64,000 nucleotides of DNA, taken from positions 18,703,404 to 18,767,403 of the forward strand of contig NC_044925.1 of the NCBI RefSeq assembly GCF_003576645.1, given 5' to 3'. The translations under genes and the position numbers were made by a program. Every line of letters starts with the position of its first letter. Position 1 is the stretch's first letter. Below are positions 11,440 through 22,330 of this stretch, piece by piece. The notes below the pieces were generated by a model that was not told the DNA's origin, did no database searches, and saw only the letters and a list, made by a program, of their open reading frames with translations. The DNA is from Ipomoea triloba. Its lineage: Eukaryota > Streptophyta > Magnoliopsida > Solanales > Convolvulaceae.

Positions 11440-11963
11440 AATAATATACCTATAGTTCAGAAAAGCAAGCTGCTGATAGTTGATCTTGCAGGGTCTGAGC
11501 GATTAGATATATCTAGTTCACTTCCTCTTTATGATGATCTAAATTTCTATCTTAGCCTTCCACCCAATGCCTATATTAAATTTATTTTCTTTCTTACTGA
11601 TGAGCAATTAGACAACTCTAGTTCACTTCATCTTATGACGATCTAAATTTCTATCTTAGCCTTCTACCCAATGCCTATATTACATTTATTTTCTTTCTTA
11701 CTGATACTTTTTAGTCTTCATTATTAATGTGTTTTTGAATGGCAGCCTACCACTATGTCTAGCTGATTGTTAGTCCAAAAGTATGAACTAATTGTCATTT
11801 TTCCATGTTGCAGAAAGTGAAGGTCACTTGGTGGATGAGGCTAAATTTATTAACCTGTCACTTACTTCTTTGGGAAAATGTATAAATGCAGTGGCTAAAA
11901 ATAGTCTGCATATACCTATAAGAGATTCTAAGTTAACAAGACTGCTACGTGATTCATTTGGAG
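11440..11963 (+). pseudogene. Kinesin motor-domain fragment (ARK/armadillo-repeat kinesin type), left arm
   Basis: Two exon-like pieces are visible. The first (about 11440-11507) encodes a stretch ending LLIVDLAGSERLD, which contains the kinesin switch II motif DLAGSE. The second (11814-11963, after an intact AG acceptor and before an intact GT donor) encodes [16 protein letters not shown], then SLGKCINA and a [15 protein letters not shown] end. The P-loop and the rest of the motor, coiled coil and tail are absent. The first piece has lost its donor site. The closest match from memory is the plant ARK (ungrouped, armadillo-repeat) kinesins. The fragment belongs to the fold-back element and cannot make a motor. 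An inverted copy of the first piece lies at 17270-17345. Confidence 0.7.
11508..11813. repeat. Intron-like spacer with a tandem duplication of about 110 bp
   Basis: The segment TTCACTTC..ATCTAAATTTCTATC..TTATTTTCTTTCTTACTGAT occurs twice in a row (about 11518-11603 and 11625-11704) between the two kinesin pieces. The same pair is found inverted in the right arm (about 17085-17265). The duplication therefore predates formation of the palindrome. Confidence 0.6.
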
Positions 11964-13954
11964 GTAGGTACTATTTCTTTATCTTGTTATGAGTTCAATG
12001 AGAAGTAAGATTCCTTGCAAAAGTTCTGTGTGAGTGTGTGTGACTGCCTAGATAGATTCTAATATTTGTTCCTTTATTTAAGTTGATTAATATCTGGTTA
12101 GTTTATGTAATTGTGCCTTAGCGTATAACCTATAGGTGACTGTATTTGTTGTGGTGATGTTAGAATGGCTGTTTTTCAGCTTTGCAAGATCTGGTTCATT
12201 AGGGTGAATGGATGGACTGGTTTATTTGGATTGTTGTGGCCATTGCTACTGTTAGATATTACTTACGTTCCCTTTATTAGCACTTAGCAGAACTGTCCTT
12301 GCTCTTAATCACATTGTGCTTTCCTTGTTTTTAATCTAGGTCATTGTATATTTTCCTTTTACGTACTTAGAAGATTCTGATCTCTAAACAGGTGGGAACT
12401 CCATGTTGGTTACTAACATTGCAGAGCCATTATGACTTCTAAGTTGACTCTTTGCTGCAAATACATTATGATGGTTTCTTTTCTAGTACTGTATTTTCTT
12501 TCTTAAGATAGAGTCACATGTAGATAGAGATGGGATCAACTAGGATTTGAATTACACTGTCATTAAAAGCCAAAGTTTGGTGAAAGTCTCCAAACTAATC
12601 TGTCTATTCTATGTTTACATCACAGTTAAAAGTATTTAAGAAGGCTAGTTAAATCAGGATGGTTACAATTACTTTCTTAACCATCATATGATTTTTTGCA
12701 TTCTTCTATGTAAATTCTTAAAGTATGTCCTTGGGTCCTTGCTAAAATTGTCTTCTAAATATTTATGATGGTGGGAAAAAAAAGAAATAAGCCATAGTAA
12801 TAATACAGAGTAGAAGTAAATATGTAAACAATATTTAAACTTTATATAGAGATAAGTAAAATAAATATTTAAAAATATACAACGTTACTCCATGCATTGC
12901 GCAGGAACTCATCTAGAAGTAATAGTACAATAGTAATATAACAAACTCATTGCACCACTTACTCCCACACAAACTCATTTGTATCAAATTATGCTTCTCA
13001 CTCTTTGCTTTATCTTGTAGCCATTAGTGTCCTTGGCCTTTAAATCATTGTTGTGTTTGGGGAGATCAGAAAACAAGGATTAATTTCTTTGGTATGATAC
13101 TATGATCAGAAGTGTGAAGTGGCTAACTAGTCTTATTCTGTTGTTTTACATTTAATAACTCTTATATTTGCATCTCCATCCAGCATCCATTGCAATAGAG
13201 TTATCATTATTCTAAAGTACAAATTCACATGCTTATTTGCTGCACTTTCAATAGGGCTGTGGGTGGTTTATGTGGTATGTGTACCATAACACTCATAATG
13301 TGGGTCTTGCAGGGCATGGTATTTGTTGGTTGTGATGTAAGGTGTACATTTTTCAAGCAGATTGAACTATTGAAGGAAATTGCGGGGTGCACAAAAATAA
13401 ATTTGAAATTAAAATATAAATTACTTGAGAGTTTTTTTTTTTTTTTTTTGCCTAGACACAATTGCCAGTAATTAGGCACCATAAATGCAGGGTGGGGTGG
13501 GGGAATTGCCCCCTCCATTCACATTATACATTTATACCTCTTTATTCTAGGTGTATATGTCTGCAACTTGTTTGTAGGAGTTATCAGTCCTATAGCAGTA
13601 AAGCATGAGTCCAGTGAGGTCTAACTTACTCTATTTCATCATTTCTGTGTAATTTCTGATTTGAGACTTGTGCTTCTGATTGAGGTACATTGTTTATATG
13701 CAGTAGGTACATTATTTTAATTCATAGGGTACATTATTTTTATGTATCATTTCTGTGTACTTTATAATTTGAAAGTTGTGTTTCTGATTATGGTACATTA
13801 TTTCTGTCCATTAGGTACATTATTTTAATGGATATGGTACATTATTTTTATGCATGGCTGGATTTATTCGGCACACTCCACCCCATCTACTAAGAAATTT
13901 AATATTTACTAAACATAATATCAATGTCTTACTAACATTTTAGTTGTAGCAGAT
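11964..13954. other. Left-arm-only non-coding DNA of the fold-back element
   Basis: AT-rich DNA without a recognisable gene. Some of it may be captured kinesin intron. At 13685-13855 four or five copies of a GGTACATTATTTTAAT-type unit occur, similar to the cores of the GGACCATGGTCC MITEs. All of this lies in the 2.5 kb absent from the right arm. Confidence 0.4.
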
Positions 13955-15345
13955 ATGTCTAGCCAAGACTTGAATCTTACATTAGAAAAGGTTACAAAAA
14001 CCTACCGGAAAAGGAAACAAACTACAAACACTGAACAGACTCAAACTGAAAGATCATCAAACTGTGCTAGAGAAGAGAGATCGAAGAGAAATCAAGATAG
14101 AGGTCAATCTGATTAGGGCACTGCTCCTAGTGCGGTAAAGAAAGAAAAATGAAAAGGGAAAATTCAACCTACAAATGAACCTAGATTGCTCAAGTCAAGG
14201 ATGTCACCTATGGAGCTTAATAAATTGTTGCCAAAGCTCACTGATGAACAGAAAAACGCTGTCCGGGAGATTGGTTTTGGCTCATTGCTAGAGATTAAGT
14301 TGTCCAGCTTGGATAGAATGTTGACTACCTATTTGGTAACAAACTTTGATGTGTATAGATGTGCTTTGAGGTTGGAAAAAGAAGAAATGTTGCTGACAGA
14401 GGATGATGTGGAGAGCACATTAGGCCTCCCCAAGAGTGATATTCAAGTTGTTGAAGGGAACAACTCAAATGCAACTACAGAATATAACAACCTGGTGTAA
14501 GAATGGAGAGTGCATTGGAGAATAGATAGTTGTTCTCCATTGGTGAAAAAAGACTTTGGAGGAAAGACCATGGTGATATGTTCAAAAGGGATTTTGTGGT
14601 GTTTGTTGTTTCTAGTTTGTTCAAGGGCCACGCCAAATGGACATCAAACTTTAAAATCTTGCACTCATTGATGGATGTGAACAACATAAAGAATTTGAAC
14701 TGGTGTGGATATATTTTCAAAAGTCTTATTGACAATGTTGAAAAATGGACGAAGACACCCACTACATTCTTCACTGGTCCACTCATCTTCTTAGTGGTAA
14801 TACCTTTGATTCAATGTATGTTGTTTATTCTCTTAATGAATCTTTGGCTTTCATACTAACTTTATTTTTTATTTTTTAGTTTTCATACATTAATAGGTTG
14901 CAATTCAAAGAGCAGCATATAGAAAGAAAATCCCATGCCATATCAGCTTGGACGGTTGACATGGTCCAAAAACGATTTGCAGATGAAAAGCGAAGTGGTG
15001 CATTTGGCGGGGGAAAGGTTTTGGACAGATTTAGAAAGCCAGTTTGTTGATGTTGAAAACAATGAAACTATTCGAGAAAAGGAAAAAGAAAGCGATGGGG
15101 TGGAGGTGCATGTACTAGTTGGTGATAAAGCTGCAATGAGTGATGTAGAGAAGATATCTACAGAAATGAAGATATTTGGCTGCAGCTATAATTAAATTTG
15201 GGAAAGCTATGGCTGAAGTTGGGAGCAAAAACACGGGGAAAGACATTATCAAGAAAACTTTCAGCAAGATGTCTAATATGCTGAACGTTGCATCAACTTC
15301 CCAACCTGCTGAGACTTGGACGTTGTAGGATGATGATCCAATCTT
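13955..15345 (+). pseudogene. Degenerate MULE-borne (Ulp1-associated / plant-mobile-domain-like) gene, left arm
   Basis: A frame from ATG 13955 (MSSQDLNLTLEKV) continues in register into MSPMELNKLLPKLTDEQ, an EIGFGSLLEIKL block and LTEDDVESTLGLP. Two in-frame stops interrupt it near 14115 and 14150, and a third follows at 14498. Shifted frames then continue with FKRDFVVFVVSSLFKGHA and NWCGYIFKSLID. The order 'GFGSLL - YLVTNFDVYRCAL - DDVESTLGLP - FKRDFVVFVVSSL' is familiar from N-terminal regions of proteins carried by plant MULEs together with Ulp1-type proteases. No protease domain is seen. It is clearly broken. The family call is from memory of these patterns. Confidence 0.5.
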
Positions 15346-15810
15346 CAATGACGAGAGCTTTCTTGCAGCAGTGTCAGCATTGGAGAAAGCATTCATAGTC
15401 ACCACAAACCCTGCTGAACATCCAAAAGAAACAGAATTGGATGGCCTACCTTCATCACCAAGGTGGAATTTGTTAACACCTACCCCCGGATGTTCAAAAG
15501 CCAAATGAAACAACCACCACACGCCCTACTGACCACAATGCACCTACGACTGATATTAAGTACCACACCAGTTTAAACATGAATACAACATCATCATCAT
15601 CCTCATTCTTTGTCATGAGGAGGTGTACTGTGTTCAGCAAGGCGTGTGGTGGTTGTTTCATTTGGCTTTCGAACATTCGGGGGTAGGTGTTAACAAATTC
15701 CACCTTGGTGATGAAGGTAGGCCATCCAATTCTGCTTCTTTTGGATGTTCAGCAGGGTTTGTGGTGACTATGAATGCTTTCTCCAATGCTGACACTGCTG
15801 CAAGAAAGCT
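15346..15810. repeat. Centre of the palindrome: inner arms and loop
   Basis: The left inner arm ends with AAACAACCACCACACGCC near 15527. The right inner arm starts with GGCGTGTGGTGGTTGTTT near 15641. The 113-bp loop between them includes an ATCATCATCATCATCC tract. Transcription across this point would give a long hairpin RNA. Confidence 0.75.
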
Positions 15811-16824
15811 CTCGTCATTGAAGATTGGATCATCATCCTACAACGTCCAAGTCTCAGCAGGTTGGGAAGTTGATGCAACGTTCAGCATATTAGACATCTT
15901 GCTGAAAGTTTTCTTGATAATGTCTTTCCCCGTGTTTTTGCTCCCAACTTCAGCCATAGCTTTCCCAAATTTAACTATAGCTGCAGCCAATATCATCATT
16001 TCTGTAGATATCTTTTCTACATCACTCATTGCAGCTTTATCACCAACTAGTACCTGCACCTCCACCCCCATTGCTTTCTTTTTCCTTTCCTCGAATAGTT
16101 TCATTGTTTTCAACATCAACAACTGGCTTTCTAACTCTGTCCAAAACCTTTCCCCTGCCAAATGCACCACTTCGCTTTTAATCTACAAATTATTTTTGGA
16201 CCATGTCAATCGTCCAAGCTGATATGGCATGGGATTTTCTTTCTATTTGCTGCCCTTTGAATTGCAACCTATTAATGTATGAAAACTAAAAAATAAAAAA
16301 TAAAGTTAGTATGAAAGCCAAAGATTCATTAAGAGAATAAACAACATACATTGAATCAAAGGTATTACCACTAAGAAGATGAGTGGATCAGTGAAGAATA
16401 TAGTGGGTGTCTTCGTCCATTTTTCAACACTGTTAATAAGACTTTTGAAAATATATCCACACTAGTTCAAATTCTTTATGTTGTTCACATCCATCAATGA
16501 GTACAAGATTTTAAAGTTTGATGTCCATTTGGCGTGGCCCTTGAACAAACTAGAAACAACAAACACCACAAAATCCCTTTTGAACATATCACCATGGTCT
16601 TTCCTCTCACCTATTCCCTCAGAAAGTCTTTTCACCAATGGAGAACAACTATTTATTCCCCAATGCACTCTCCATTCTTCCACCAAGTTGTTATATTCTG
16701 TAGTTGCATTTGAGTTGTTCCTTTTAACAACTTGAATACCACTCTTGGGGAGGCCTAATGTGCTCTCCACATCATCCTCTATCAGCAACATTTCTTCTTT
16801 TTCCACCAAGACTTCCTGCAACAT
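15641..16824 (-). pseudogene. Inverted copy of the MULE-borne gene fragment, right arm
   Basis: On the minus strand a frame over 16824-16462 reads EKEEMLLIEDDVESTLGLP, then NNLVEEWRVHWG and FKRDFVVFVVSSLFKGHA. It remains open across the position where the left arm has a stop (GAA here, TAA there). Upstream it is joined to the kinesin acceptor sequence (QEVLVEKEE) by a deletion of 2.5 kb. Further on it degenerates, like the left copy. The two arms thus record different mutations in one ancestral sequence. Confidence 0.55.
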
Positions 16825-17062
16825 GGAAAAATGACAATTAGTTCATACTTTTGGACCAACAATCAGCTAGACATAGTGGTAGGCTGCCTTCAAAAACACA
16901 TTAATAATGACACATCATCCTCTATCAGCAACATTTCTTCTTTTTCCACCAAGTGACCTTCACTTCCTTCAACATGGCAAAATGACAATTATATCATACT
17001 TTTGGACCAACAATCAGCTAGACATAGTGGTAGGCTGCCATTCAAAAACACATTAATAATGA
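16769..17062. repeat. Tandem duplication of about 145 bp in the right arm
   Basis: ACATCATCCTCTATCAGC..CCACCAAG..CATTAATAATGA occurs at 16769-16911 and again at 16912-17062. The second copy keeps TGACCTTCACTTCC, which the first copy has partly lost. The left arm has a single copy of this material. Confidence 0.7.
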
Positions 17063-17084
17063 AGACTGAAAAGTATCAGTAAGA

Positions 17085-17345
17085 AAGAAAATAAATGTAA
17101 TATAGGCATTGGGTAGAAGGCTAAGATAGAAATTTAGATCGTCATAAGATGAAGTGAACTAGAGTTGTCTAATTGCTCATAAGTAAGAAAGACAATATAA
17201 TATAGGCATTGGGTGGAAGGCTAAGATAGAAATTTAGATCATCATAAAGAGGAAGTGAACTAGATTTATCTAATCGCTCAGACCCTGCAAGATCAACTAT
17301 CAGCAGCTTGCTTTTCTGAACTATAGGTATATCATTGCCATGCCT
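17085..17345 (-). pseudogene. Kinesin motor fragment, right arm (inverted copy)
   Basis: The minus strand around 17345-17270 encodes PIVQKSKLLIVDLAGSERLD followed by KSS. It therefore keeps a Lys that the left arm has changed to Ile, and is closer to real kinesins at that position. The second kinesin piece (INLSL to LLRDSFGG) is deleted from this arm. Confidence 0.65.
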
Positions 17346-18177
17346 ATTAGTTTTGCTGTATTTCTATTTGAAAGAGAAGCCACTTATCCCTCACATTGTA
17401 TAATACAGCTTCATGTTTAGTCTTCTAGACTAAGAATTTTGTCAATGATCCAATTTTGGGTCCTTTCAAAATCATGATTGTTACATTAGAACAGGTAAAA
17501 TGCTTGTCATGCCAACAAAGTTTAAATATTAATCCCTAAAACGAGTAAGAACCCTAGGCAATAAAAAATGTACTATATGCATATCAATAATCTACTCTGT
17601 ACACAAATACAACCTGCTAAAAAACAATAAACAAGGAAATTTGTGCTTGAACAAGGAATGAGATGTTTACCTTCAAGAACAAGCAATGGAGTGGTTTTTT
17701 CTGTCTTCTTGTGGCGATCGCGATGGCGTGGAGAGTGAGGAAGCAACGGAGATGGCAATGCCGATGACGTCCGAGTCTTCTCTGCTGCGTCTCTCTACAA
17801 TGACGACAGAAGCAGTGATGATACAAACGTTATTGCAATGGCGTCCGAGTCTTCTCCTGCGTCTCTCCACAGACTGGGCTTTTATATTTTAAAAAAAAAA
17901 AAAAAAAAAAAAGAAAAAAAAGAAGAAGAAGACACGCGACCTGTGTCGCGCATCCAACGGTGCCGAGACGGCATCGTTTTGGTGGACCATGGTACATGCA
18001 ATAACGTTTGTAGACATCTTGAATGGACTGATTTGTATTTGGGCTGCAGATTTTTTTTTTTTTGAGTATGGGCCGCAGATTCTTCAAGAAGAAATTCAAT
18101 TGTCAGTGGAATAGACACAAGACTTTAAACTCAGTATGGGCGGAATCATTATCATATGGTGAGACTTTCGCATAATT

Positions 18178-18752
18178 TAGGCAAATTATACCGTGCAACA
18201 TGGTGCACACAGCAATGTGCACCACGTACATAAACGACGTCGTTTTGAGCATTATAAACTAACCGTCTCTTTTTTTGGAAATCATGTTTCCCGTTTCGTC
18301 CGGTCTGTGTATTTATGTTAATATTCAGTGTATTCTAGGTAATCGTTCTGTGTATTCCAGGCAATTATTCTGTTTATTCCAGGCAACCGTTCTGTGTATT
18401 CATGTTAGTAACACATATTGTGATGTGTTTGTGCATTCGAATGTTTAGGATGATGAGTTCTGTGTATTTTGTGTCAATATTCTGTGTATTCATGTTATTA
18501 ACACATGTTGTGATGTGTTTGTGCATTCGAATGTTAGGAGGATGAGTTCTGTGTATTTTGTGTCAATATTCTGTGTATTCTGGGAAAACATGCTGTGTAT
18601 TCTAGGCAAATATTCTGTGTATTCTAGATAATGATTATGTGTATTATAGATAATGAATTCTCTGGAGTCATTCGCGTCCGCATCCACTAACATCGAAACG
18701 ACGTCATTTTGGACTAGGGTGCACATTGCTATGTGCACCGTGATGCACGATA
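18178..18752. mobile_element. TIR element with a 24-bp minisatellite core
   Basis: GCAAATTATACCGTGCA..GTGCACACAGCAATGTGCACC at the left is mirrored by GGTGCACATTGCTATGTGCACC..TGCACGATATAA at the right. AACGACGTCGTTTT and AAACGACGTCATTTT lie just inside. The core (18300-18660) is made of TTCTGTGTATTCNAGGCAAT-type units in tandem, alternating with a longer CATGTTANTAACACAT-type unit. Confidence 0.6.
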
Positions 18753-18770
18753 TAACGATTCCATAATTTA

Positions 18771-19091
18771 AGGTGTGTTTGAAAATCTGAAAATGATTTG
18801 AAGATATCATTTTTTGAGTTTTTAGTATTTTGTAAAGAGTGAAAAATGTAAGTCAAAGAAAAAATGAGTGATTGGTCAATGAAAAAGAAAATCATCTTTT
18901 GTTGAAAAATAACTTCCGCGCTTTTTTGTAAAGTCATTTTTCAATTCTCACAACACCACCACCACCACCATCACACTGCCACCACTACCACCACCCCACC
19001 TCTACCACCACCACTAGACCACCCGCTAGACCACCACCGTCGCCGTCACCACCACCACCACACCACTACCTCCACCACTAACATACTATCG

Positions 19092-19141
<50 letters not shown>

Positions 19142-19306
19142 ATATAATAACACCGTACCACCACCACCACCATTAACACTTTGGTTAGTAATCTTTGTTC
19201 GTAATATTGTAAAACTTTAGTTATTTTGGTTTGTTATTTTGAATTGCAAGACTTTGGTTAGTTATTTTGATATCTTATTAGTTATTTTTTATATTTAAAA
19301 TTGTTA

Positions 19307-19352
<46 letters not shown>

Positions 19353-19506
19353 AATGTTACATTCTAAACAAAATAAATAAATAAAATGTTTAATTATACA
19401 ATTCTGCTCATTTTTCAGAAAAATGAACCAAACACAAAAAATAAAAATATTTTTTGAAAAATGAGTCATTTTTCAGAAGTTATTTTTCTGATTTTCAAAC
19501 ACACCC
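18771..19506. mobile_element. Harbinger-type MITE, 736 bp
   Basis: It begins AGGTGTGTTTGAAAATCTG and ends CAGAAGTTATTTTTCTGATT, TTCAAACACACCC, flanked by TTA on both sides (18768-18770 and 19507-19509). The ends match those of the PIF/Harbinger element at 30842-34421. The interior carries a CCA-rich stretch (18955-19075) and two (ATT)n microsatellites (19090-19138 and about 19304-19351). Confidence 0.6.
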
Positions 19507-19557
19507 TTAACTCCATAATCAGCTCTCTAGTAGTGTGACACTCATTTTACTATTTTA

Positions 19558-19861
19558 GGGTGTGTTTGGTTCGCACATGGAAATCGGAATCGGTATGGGT
19601 ATCAAATACTTCGTAAGAGTAATGAGTTTTGGTAAAAGTATTTTACATGTTTAGTAGTAGGGTGGACTGAGAATGAATGATTATTAATAGTTAAGGAATA
19701 AAGGAGGAAGGAAATGAAACCCTTATTTCATTAGGGTATGGGTTTTCCAATTAATAGGGTATTCCAAACCCATAATAGTACTCTAAAAACCTATCAACCA
19801 AACAATAACGATCACTTTGATACCCATACCTTATGCCTAAACCCACCAACCAAACACACCC
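19558..19861. mobile_element. Harbinger-type MITE, 304 bp, TTA target duplication
   Basis: The left end GGGTGTGTTTGGTTCG pairs with the right end CCAACCAAACACACCC. TTA flanks both sides (19555-19557 and 19862-19864). Matching internal arms (GGTATGGGTATCAAA and TTTGATACCCATACC) make it a long hairpin. Confidence 0.7.
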
Positions 19862-19864
19862 TTA

Positions 19865-20470
19865 GATGTGTTTCAGCTCAGTAGTAGTGGCCTTGGGCCA
19901 TAATCTCCTTGAGATTATCTCACTCCTTTAGTTCTAAGGTATGCCCCAGTGAAGATTGTAAATACTCCGTATTGGTTTGGTTGGAATAAAAATTTGCATT
20001 TTCCCCACCCCCATTTTCTGGCGCTGGTTTTCCTCCATAGGACCCGCCGGGGGATGTGTAGTTTTTAGTTTGGCTATTAGCGAGTTTTTGATAGAGCTCT
20101 TGATTGTGGCTTGTTGGTGGCCGGTTTCAAACTCTTTTCATGTTTTCTTCCTTTTGTTTTTTTTTTTTTTCATTAGTTCTGTTGGTTTTCATGTTTTAGT
20201 TAGATTTCATGTTCTAGTTATTGGCCTTCTTACGGTTCAGGACTTTGGTCACTTTTGATTTATATTTTTGCAGTAGTTTTTGCCTTATGTTACTTTTACT
20301 TTATAATACTTTACTAAGTCACTTTCCAAGCTATGAACTTTATTCACACTTCCTTCCTGTACAACCAAACATCCACAAGCAACTCATGACAACCCAACTT
20401 CTTTCAAGAATCATCTCGGCCTCGCAAACGAGTTCCTTTCTCAAGCCAATAACCAAGTGTCATTATTAGA
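19865..20470. other. Intergenic, nothing recognised
   Basis: Unremarkable AT-rich DNA. Short frames have no recognisable domain. Confidence 0.4.
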
Positions 20471-21805
20471 GTGTGTGAGAACCTTGCGTGCACAAGCGTT
20501 AAGTTAAGATTATGCAAAACACAGCTCAAAGTGAGATCTCATAAGCTTGCCCTTCTTACCCCCACTAGATCAACTCTCGGAGTGCATGAAATGATCAACT
20601 AGTTCTTTATTTGGCTTGTAACGGGGCTAAAGGGTAAAGGGTTAACAAGGAAGGAGTATGGAAGATAAACAAAAATGAGAGAATTTCACATCTAAACACA
20701 AACTAATTTAGAAGAGACTTGACAATTATGAAAGGGAGCAAATTACACAAGAAAGCAAGACAACACTCTAGATTTGAGGGGTAAGGACACAACTATCTAT
20801 AAAGATGAGGAACTTTCACTTTTATTCAAATATTCCTTCTCTTTATTCTCTTTTCAAGATTTGATTCTCTTTTTTCAACTTTTTCAAAGATTCTTTTGCT
20901 TTATTTTTTTCTTTTTCTATTTTTCAAGACATGATTTTCCAATATAACCAATATCTCAAAATATTTACAAAAGACCCCCACATTAAAACAAAACTATCTA
21001 AAGTGATACTAATGACAATGGGCTCCCAAAGCAAAATCTCTCCTAAACTAAGGAATAAGTGTTACATTCTCTCAAAGGGTGGAAAGGGAATATTTTTTTT
21101 ATTTTTGGCTAAGGGCTAAATGTTAAATGATGAGGGGTTCACACAAAGAAAAACAAACAAACTTGGGGACAAGTGCAAATCATTTTATTTTAAGAACAAA
21201 AAGGCTCAAAAAGGGTCACAAGGGATAAACAATGTAGGTGAATATACTAAAAGGCTAGGTAAACAACAATGGCCTAAGATCATTTCAAATCATGCAATTC
21301 TTAGAGTTTCACATTGGAGAGTAATGAAGCAAGGTCAAACAAAACAAATGTCACAGGAATCTCACATAAGTCATCACTAGCCAAGCATAACACATAGGGT
21401 CAATTTATTCATTTATTAAGAAGGCTAACAAGTCTATTCGCAAGAGACTAGATCAATCAAAAGTTTGGTTTTGAATCATCAATTCACAAGTTGAGATGCA
21501 CAAGTACCACAATTCAATCCACAAACCCACAAAAAAGAAGTGTTCACAAGTTTAAACTAGGAAAGCAACTACTCAAGAATTATGCACAATGACTCATCCA
21601 AGCAAACTAAGCAAAAATTTCTATATACAACCCAAAATTCGACCCACAAAATGGTCCCCCCACACTAGAAACAAGCATCGTCTTCGATGGACCAAAGATA
21701 AGCACATTGGGGGAACCAATAAAATAACTAAAATCCGAAAAAAAAAGTTAACGGAAATTAAAGAAATTAAAGTGCAAGTAAATTAAAGAAAATGAAGGTG
21801 CAAAG
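20471..21805. mobile_element. Probable non-coding part of a gypsy-like retroelement
   Basis: No coding domain is present. The sequence is A-rich and has blocks such as GGTCCCCCCACACTAG next to AACAAGCATCGTCTTCGATG (near 21650-21690). I associate these with the untranslated region upstream of the 3' LTR in large plant gypsy elements. No LTR, PPT or domain confirms this. Confidence 0.3.
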
Positions 21806-21809
21806 ACTA

Positions 21810-21854
<45 letters not shown>
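21810..21854. repeat. (ATT)n microsatellite
   Basis: An uninterrupted ATT trinucleotide run. Confidence 0.9.
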
Positions 21855-22189
21855 ACATTACACTAGAACAAGTCCCACCTGCATTTGGATTCTGTATTTG
21901 GAAAAAAGAAAATTAAAACGCAAATTGACATGCGTTTCTGACTTCAAACGCATGTCTCAAACTATTTTTTTCCTATTTTGTCTCAATTTCAAAACATTCT
22001 TATTTTTGTCAATAATTGGGAAAAGAGTCCCATTTCAGTCTTTTACCCTGGATTTTGATGATGCCTCAACTGGGCTATGCCTTTAATCCCAATCTAGTGC
22101 TGCTGGTCAGCCATATGGATTTTTATTTCTCCATACAATATAATTTAATTATTTGAATTCTAACTTCATAAATAATAAATATTACCAGA

Positions 22190-22330
22190 TTGCCAAGCAC
22201 TTTGTGCTCAATTGGCACCTCTGTGGCTCTCCTTGAGGGGAGGTCACAAGATCAAAACCGCAATGGTGGGGTATTTACTCTTTGCCCAATAGCAGGTGGA
22301 ATAGTACTCAAGAAAAATAAATAAATAAAC
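22190..22330 (+). mobile_element. tRNA-derived SINE with 9-bp target duplications
   Basis: The element has an A-box-like TGTGCTCAATTGGCACC near the 5' end and a degenerate B-box region, GGTCACAAGATCAAAACC, about 35 bp further on. A short body and an AAATAAATAAATAAA tail follow. ATTACCAGA occurs directly before it (22181-22189) and directly after its tail (22331-22339). This is the classical layout of a short interspersed element inserted by target-primed reverse transcription. Confidence 0.65.

Larger units (their letters stand above)
7786..18011. mobile_element. Large fold-back (palindromic) transposon carrying host gene fragments
   Basis: The outer ends are inverted copies. AAACGTTATTGCATG at 7786 pairs with CATGCAATAACGTTT ending near 18011. 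Next inward, GCGACACAGGTCGCG (about 7849) pairs with CGCGACCTGTGTCGC (about 17937). The inner arms pair as 10886-11837 with about 16805-17893, and about 14374-15527 with 15641-16804, around a loop of about 113 bp. The arms differ by scattered substitutions and indels, so this is not a read-through artefact. The left arm also holds a nested MULE (7882-10876) and 2.5 kb (about 11838-14373) missing from the right arm. Both arms carry a kinesin fragment and a transposon-borne gene fragment. The superfamily is uncertain, and no target duplication was found. Confidence 0.7.

Noticed and set aside
15115..15522. 135-residue minus-strand frame
   Set aside because: It is the inverted-arm counterpart of the previous shadow frame, with the same sequence, and antisense to the left-arm gene fragment.
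15623..16222. 199-residue plus-strand frame
   Set aside because: It is the antisense of the captured MULE gene fragment in the right arm; the sense side shows the recognisable sequence.
7786..18011. Palindrome as a sequencing chimera
   Set aside because: The arms differ by many substitutions, a 2.5-kb deletion, and an extra tandem duplication on one side, which a read-back artefact would not produce.
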